DNA from: Phlegmacium glaucopus
Lineage: Eukaryota; Basidiomycota; Agaricomycetes; Agaricales; Cortinariaceae
Direction of reading: 5' to 3'
Assembly (NCBI GenBank): GCA_015039465.1
Contig: MU130497.1
Location: 105,296 to 169,295, forward strand
Length of the DNA: 64,000 nucleotides
Position 1 is the first letter of the stretch. Every line of letters starts with the position of its first letter. The translations under genes and the position numbers were made by a program. Under the pieces are notes generated by a model. The model was not told the origin of the DNA and did not search any database. It saw only the letters and a program-made list of their open reading frames with translations. Positions 60,176 through 64,000 of this stretch are shown in pieces.

Positions 60176-61945
60176 TCGTTATAAAGATCCCTCTATAAGG
60201 CTAGACGACGACTCCTCCGGTATTTGAACTGTGTACAACAACTATCACTGTATCGACTTTTCAATGGAGTCCGTCAGTGAAATGATCTAATATGAGACGA
60301 ACCGAACCTGTTACTACCAGTGACCCTACTCAAGTATAAACCTGTTCCCTAATCACAGGAAGAGAGTAAGAGGAACTACTTTTCTCCTGTTAGTAGATTT
60401 TACAACAGACAAGTAGGAGACCACGTGATGACCTCAGCCCTCTCTTACAGTTTTCTACTCGTCGTTTCTTACACACTCTACCCTTCGTATTAAAACCGGA
60501 CACGTTAAGGTACCTCTAAACTTTCAGTCCTAATACGTGACGCTGCTAATTAAAAAGGTGTATAATTCCGTTTACTCAATGTATCTTCCGTCTATCCCAT
60601 ATAATTCGGTATGATACTACTATTTACCTCGTTCAAAAGTAATCATTACTCCCTTGTACCTCTGACCCTGTTACGTCTCGTCGACCTCCAAGTTCAATAT
60701 CTGTACTCCTTCTTGAACGAACTACGTCTTGTAGGTCTGTGGGAGTGATCATACCGTTTAGATCGTTCGTGTATGCCCCGAGTCCCTTCCACCTTACTCC
60801 GTCTCGTCGACGTCCAAGTTCAGTACCTGTACTCCTTCTTCGACGAACCATGTCTTGTATGTTTGTGGGAGTTGTCATCCCTTTTGGATCGTTCGTGTAT
60901 GTCCCGAGTCCCTTCCACCTTACTCCGTCTCGTCGACGTCCAAGTTCAATACCTGTACTCCTTCTTCGACGAACCACGTCTTGTAGGTCTGTGGGAGTTG
61001 TCATCCCCTTTGGACGGTTCGTGTATGACCCGAGTCCCTTCTACCTTACTCCGTCTCGTTGATGTCCAAGTTCAATACCTGTACTCTTTCTTCGACGAAC
61101 CACGTCTTGTAGGTTTATGGGAGTTGTCGTACCGTTTAGATCGTTCGTGTATGTCCCGCGTCCCTTCCAACTGACTCCGTCTCGTTGACCTGTAAGTTCA
61201 ATACCTGTACTCTTTTTCCGACGAACCACGTCTTGTAGGTCTGTGGGAACGGTCGTATCGGTTAGATAGGTGATGTATGACCCGAGTCTCCTCCACCTTA
61301 CTCCGTCTCGTCGACCTGTAACTTCAAGACCTGTAGTCCTTCTTCGACGAACCACGTCTTGTAGGTTTGTGGGAGTTATCGTACCGTCTAGATCGTTGGT
61401 GTATGGTAGTAGTCCCTTCCACCTTACTCCGTCTCGTCGACGTGTAAGTTCAATATCTGTACTCCTTCTTCGACGAACCACGTCTTGTAGGTCTGTGGGA
61501 GTGGTTATACCGTTTAGATCGTTCGTATATGTCTCTAGTCCCTTCCACCTTACTCCGTCTCGTTGACGTGTAAGTTCAAGACCTGTACTCCTTCTTCGAC
61601 GAACCACGTCTTGTAGGTGTATGGTAGTTGTCGTACCGTTTACATCGTTCGTGTATATTAACAGTCCCTTCCACCTTACTCCGTCTCGTCGACCTCCAAG
61701 TTCACTATCTGTACTCCTTCTATGATGAACCACGTCGTGTAGGTCTGTGGGAGTGGTCATACCTTTTAGATCGTTCGTATATGTCCCTAGTCTCTTCCAC
61801 CTTACTCCGTCTCGTCGACGTTTAAGTTCAAGACCTGTACTCGTTCTTCGACGAACCACGTCTTGTAGGTCTATGGGAGTTGTCATACCGTTTAGATCGT
61901 TCGTGTATGTCCAGAGTCCCTTCCACCGTACTCCGTCTCTTTAAT
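60176..61945. pseudogene. NB-ARC/TPR gene copy C, present only in mirrored form
   Basis: If the plus-strand text is complemented but not reversed, reading left to right gives NLR protein: NISREIFRSAAEEA, then VVDSDIAEKLPQAVTLLDYT, GQGISVLLSFSLMKRGQSSK, MLSVHPLVHYWSRERMSK, and then about ten TPR units of 126 bp (60,650-61,945). It corresponds to 35,590 down to about 33,420 of gene B. The apparent minus- and plus-strand frames with repeated RRRSTGIEL or LVDVQVQYLYS words are artefacts of the mirrored text. The N-terminal half, including the P-loop, is absent at 60,176. Confidence 0.88.
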
Positions 61946-62770
61946 CTCGAACTTCAACGTTGATGTTCCTTCTCTCTGACTTCACTAGATTAGTAGGTTC
62001 CTATTATCACAAACATAAGATGGAAGAACTGAAAGTTAACAACCTTGTTTTTAAGTTTATTGTATAAAAATCGTTTCTTGATAATAGATATCTTTTACAC
62101 GTCACAAATTGTTGAAACCTGGAGGGTAAAAGTTGAGTGTTTATCGAGTTTCATGTTGTTTGTAAGTCCATCGTTTCGATACTGGATGTCATCAATGTTA
62201 CTCCCGTACCTCGTAAAAAGAACAAGACTTTTACCAGTTTTTTGGGAACAACTTGACAACTGTAAAGTGAATACCAATCAAACGTTTCTTTGGGGTTAAA
62301 ATTTTGTAGTAATGGTTCAAGGTTGATCCCGACGCGTGGTCGACATAATACCCATACCGACAATTTAATGTTGGCGTTTAAAGAGGGAGGTTGGGACCTG
62401 TCATGTCGGTCCATCCTTTTGCCCATGATACCAGCAGTCATGTGATGTATGTTGTTGATGACGCTCATTCTGTAAAAAAATTTTTTTAATCCTGAATACT
62501 CATTACATCATATAAATTAACATACTTTTTATGTAAAACATCACGTCACCTGCACCTTACCTTCTATAAGTAGTAATAAACTGTTTTTATCTAACCGGTC
62601 GTGCCTCGAACTTTATTTCTTCCGTTTCGTTCCGTTGATTTTTACACTAAAAGTTAACTAAATAGTGTGTTTATTAATTAAATTTTACTGTTCCCGGACT
62701 TACGTTACGTTAAGTACGGTTTATGGGTGTTTTTGAATTATTACAGTGTGTTTGTACGGGTGTATGGGCA
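61946..62770. other. Mirrored sequence without assigned content
   Basis: This lies between the mirrored NLR and the mirrored LTR-like element. Read backwards it is AT-rich 3' flank of the NLR copy (ending TCAGTCTC...TTCC) and unassigned DNA. No recognised gene. Confidence 0.5.
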
Positions 62771-64000
62771 ACTATACTAAATTTAGACGTATTCGTACCA
62801 AAAACGTTAAAAATAGATAATAAAGTCGTATTTATAATTAATTACGTGGTTATTGACCAATTATGTTGACTATTATTTGTTCCCTTAGTTTCAACAGATG
62901 GGATGTTGACGACTAATCTGGATAATGACACACTGAATTTACGTATATCAATTATTCACACCAGTTATCTGATAGTAAACAATGTGATGTTTAACGTACA
63001 GACCTAATTTTGGTTATTTAGGTACTTATAGGAATATCTGAACCGTGTCCTTTTCAATTTATTTGTTATAACCCAATCTTTTACAGTACCCCACACTAAC
63101 ACCTCGTTGTCTTATAATAATTATTTATAAGTCCCCTTCCAACCACGGGATCGTTGTCACCTTCGTCTTATTGGTTCTATCACCTTGGTACACTAACACC
63201 CCCTTAGTACTACTAATTCCTATCCCCCTCACGACTTGTTAGTATTTCTAACAAAGGTCCGTGTTATTCGTGTCAATGGTGGTTCTCCCCACCTTTGATG
63301 GATTTTAATCGTTGTACCCCGATTTTTATCTTGTTGGGGATACAAAGGTCCTTGTTACTCACGTGTACCACGGTCTTGGTTTCATTCCCATGGTCCTTGG
63401 TCATATAGATAAAAACCTGTAATAGATAAAAATTTATAGAGTTTACATATTTTATGGAGGGTCCCAAACATTTGTCAGTCTTTTAACCTAAGAAAGAAAG
63501 GGGGTGAGTTAACGTTGGATCATGTCGAGTGACAGAATCTGTAACTCGTTCTTGTGAACAGTAACTCATCACCTGAACTTTTATTTAGTCAAAGAGTCTC
63601 AACAAACTGAACAACGTTATTAACAACTTAACAACATTTTCAACAACAACACAATTTCAGTATCGTCTTCGTTCTCCCGAAGAACACATACGTTAACACA
63701 ATTTCAGTATTGTCTTCAAACTCAGAAGAACACATACGTTAACACAACTTCAACATTGTTTCAGAACCTGAAAACACATGTGTTTAACATTTAGTTAGTC
63801 TCTTCAGAATCCTTAAGAAGACGACTAACAACCACGTTCGGTATTTAACGTTTTGGTGAATGTTCAAACTAGTAGGAAATTAACTAGGTTTAATAACAAC
63901 AACAACACACACAATCAACTTCACTTAAGTTTTATAACCTTTCCAATATGAAAGATCTTTTGGGTTGAACGTAATAATTTTAACATATTTCATAACTAAC
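62771..64000. mobile_element. Mirrored copy of the 1.87-kb LTR-like element
   Basis: Read backwards from 64,000 to 62,771, the text follows 15,268-17,058 nearly base for base, e.g. GCAAGTTGGGTTTTCTAGAA, CCTGGGAGGTATTTTATACA, CACAATCACATGGTTCCACT and the terminus ...CATATCA. The nested 557 bp LTR plus its 4 bp duplicate is absent; allowing for that, the two stretches have the same length (1,230 bp). The copy continues past the window's edge. Confidence 0.92.

Larger units (their letters stand above)
60176..64000. other. Right mirrored segment (reversed, not complemented)
   Basis: Two independent, unrelated sequences (NLR gene, LTR-like element) in this 3.8 kb match their paralogues in the same window only after plain reversal. 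The start of the segment could lie further left, up to about 59,650. See the findings. Confidence 0.92.

Noticed and set aside
60633..61886. Long repetitive frames on both strands (RRRSTGIEL-type and LVDVQVQYLYS-type) that look like a novel repeat protein
   Set aside because: They result from translating a mirrored TPR array. Once reversed, the same DNA encodes ordinary NLR TPR units.

Overview
The window comes from a filamentous basidiomycete, most probably an agaricomycete. The protein-coding genes are split by 45-65 bp GT-AG introns, and the mobile elements are agaricomycete types: a DIRS-like retroelement, a hAT, a Plavaka transposon with a DUF6532 passenger, and a KDZ-associated cysteine-cluster protein. 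Fungal NB-ARC/TPR (NLR-type) genes are also present.

The most important observation concerns both ends. From 1 to roughly 720-1,020, and from somewhere between 59,650 and 60,176 to 64,000, the text makes sense only when read backwards without complementing it. Read that way, the right end is a close copy of the NLR gene at 33.4-36.3 kb and of the LTR-like element at 15.2-17.1 kb. The left end reads as a KDZ-associated protein with a normal intron. Inversion in duplex DNA gives the reverse complement, never the plain reverse, so this points to a contig joining or file-handling error rather than biology.

Layout of the correctly oriented part. 0.8-1.7 kb: minisatellites and an LTR-like fragment. 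2.7-6.2 kb: NLR pseudogene A (minus strand) holding a 575 bp hAT-type MITE. 6.3-9.2 kb: no clear gene. 9.2-17.3 kb: decayed DIRS-like element interrupted by two long LTR-like insertions, one of which holds a third insertion. 17.6-19.4 kb: inverted duplicate of part of that nest. 19.5-24.4 kb: low-complexity DNA, hairpins, a foldback element, a 227 bp satellite and a solo LTR. 25.5-31 kb: two host genes (a single-pass membrane protein and a 692-residue disordered protein). 33.4-37.2 kb: NLR gene B, broken by one small deletion. 39.4-41.9 kb: intact bZIP factor gene. 43.5-45.9 kb: a many-exon unknown gene. 46.5-47.4 kb: C2H2 zinc-finger gene. 47.7-48.5 kb: FAD-oxidoreductase pseudogene. 48.5-57.7 kb: a hAT transposon with its 8 bp target duplication, carrying inside its transposase gene a 6,051 bp Plavaka transposon with an intact 999-residue transposase and a divergently transcribed DUF6532 gene. 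58.7-59.6 kb: thiol-methyltransferase-like gene.

The single-copy host genes at 25-31 kb and 39-47 kb form islands between blocks of NLR copies and transposons. The NLR arrays look recently homogenised. The nested insertions can be ordered in time because the target duplications and shared mutations are still readable. Exon boundaries given here were worked out by eye from splice motifs and frame continuity; domain names rest on recalled family motifs, not on searches.
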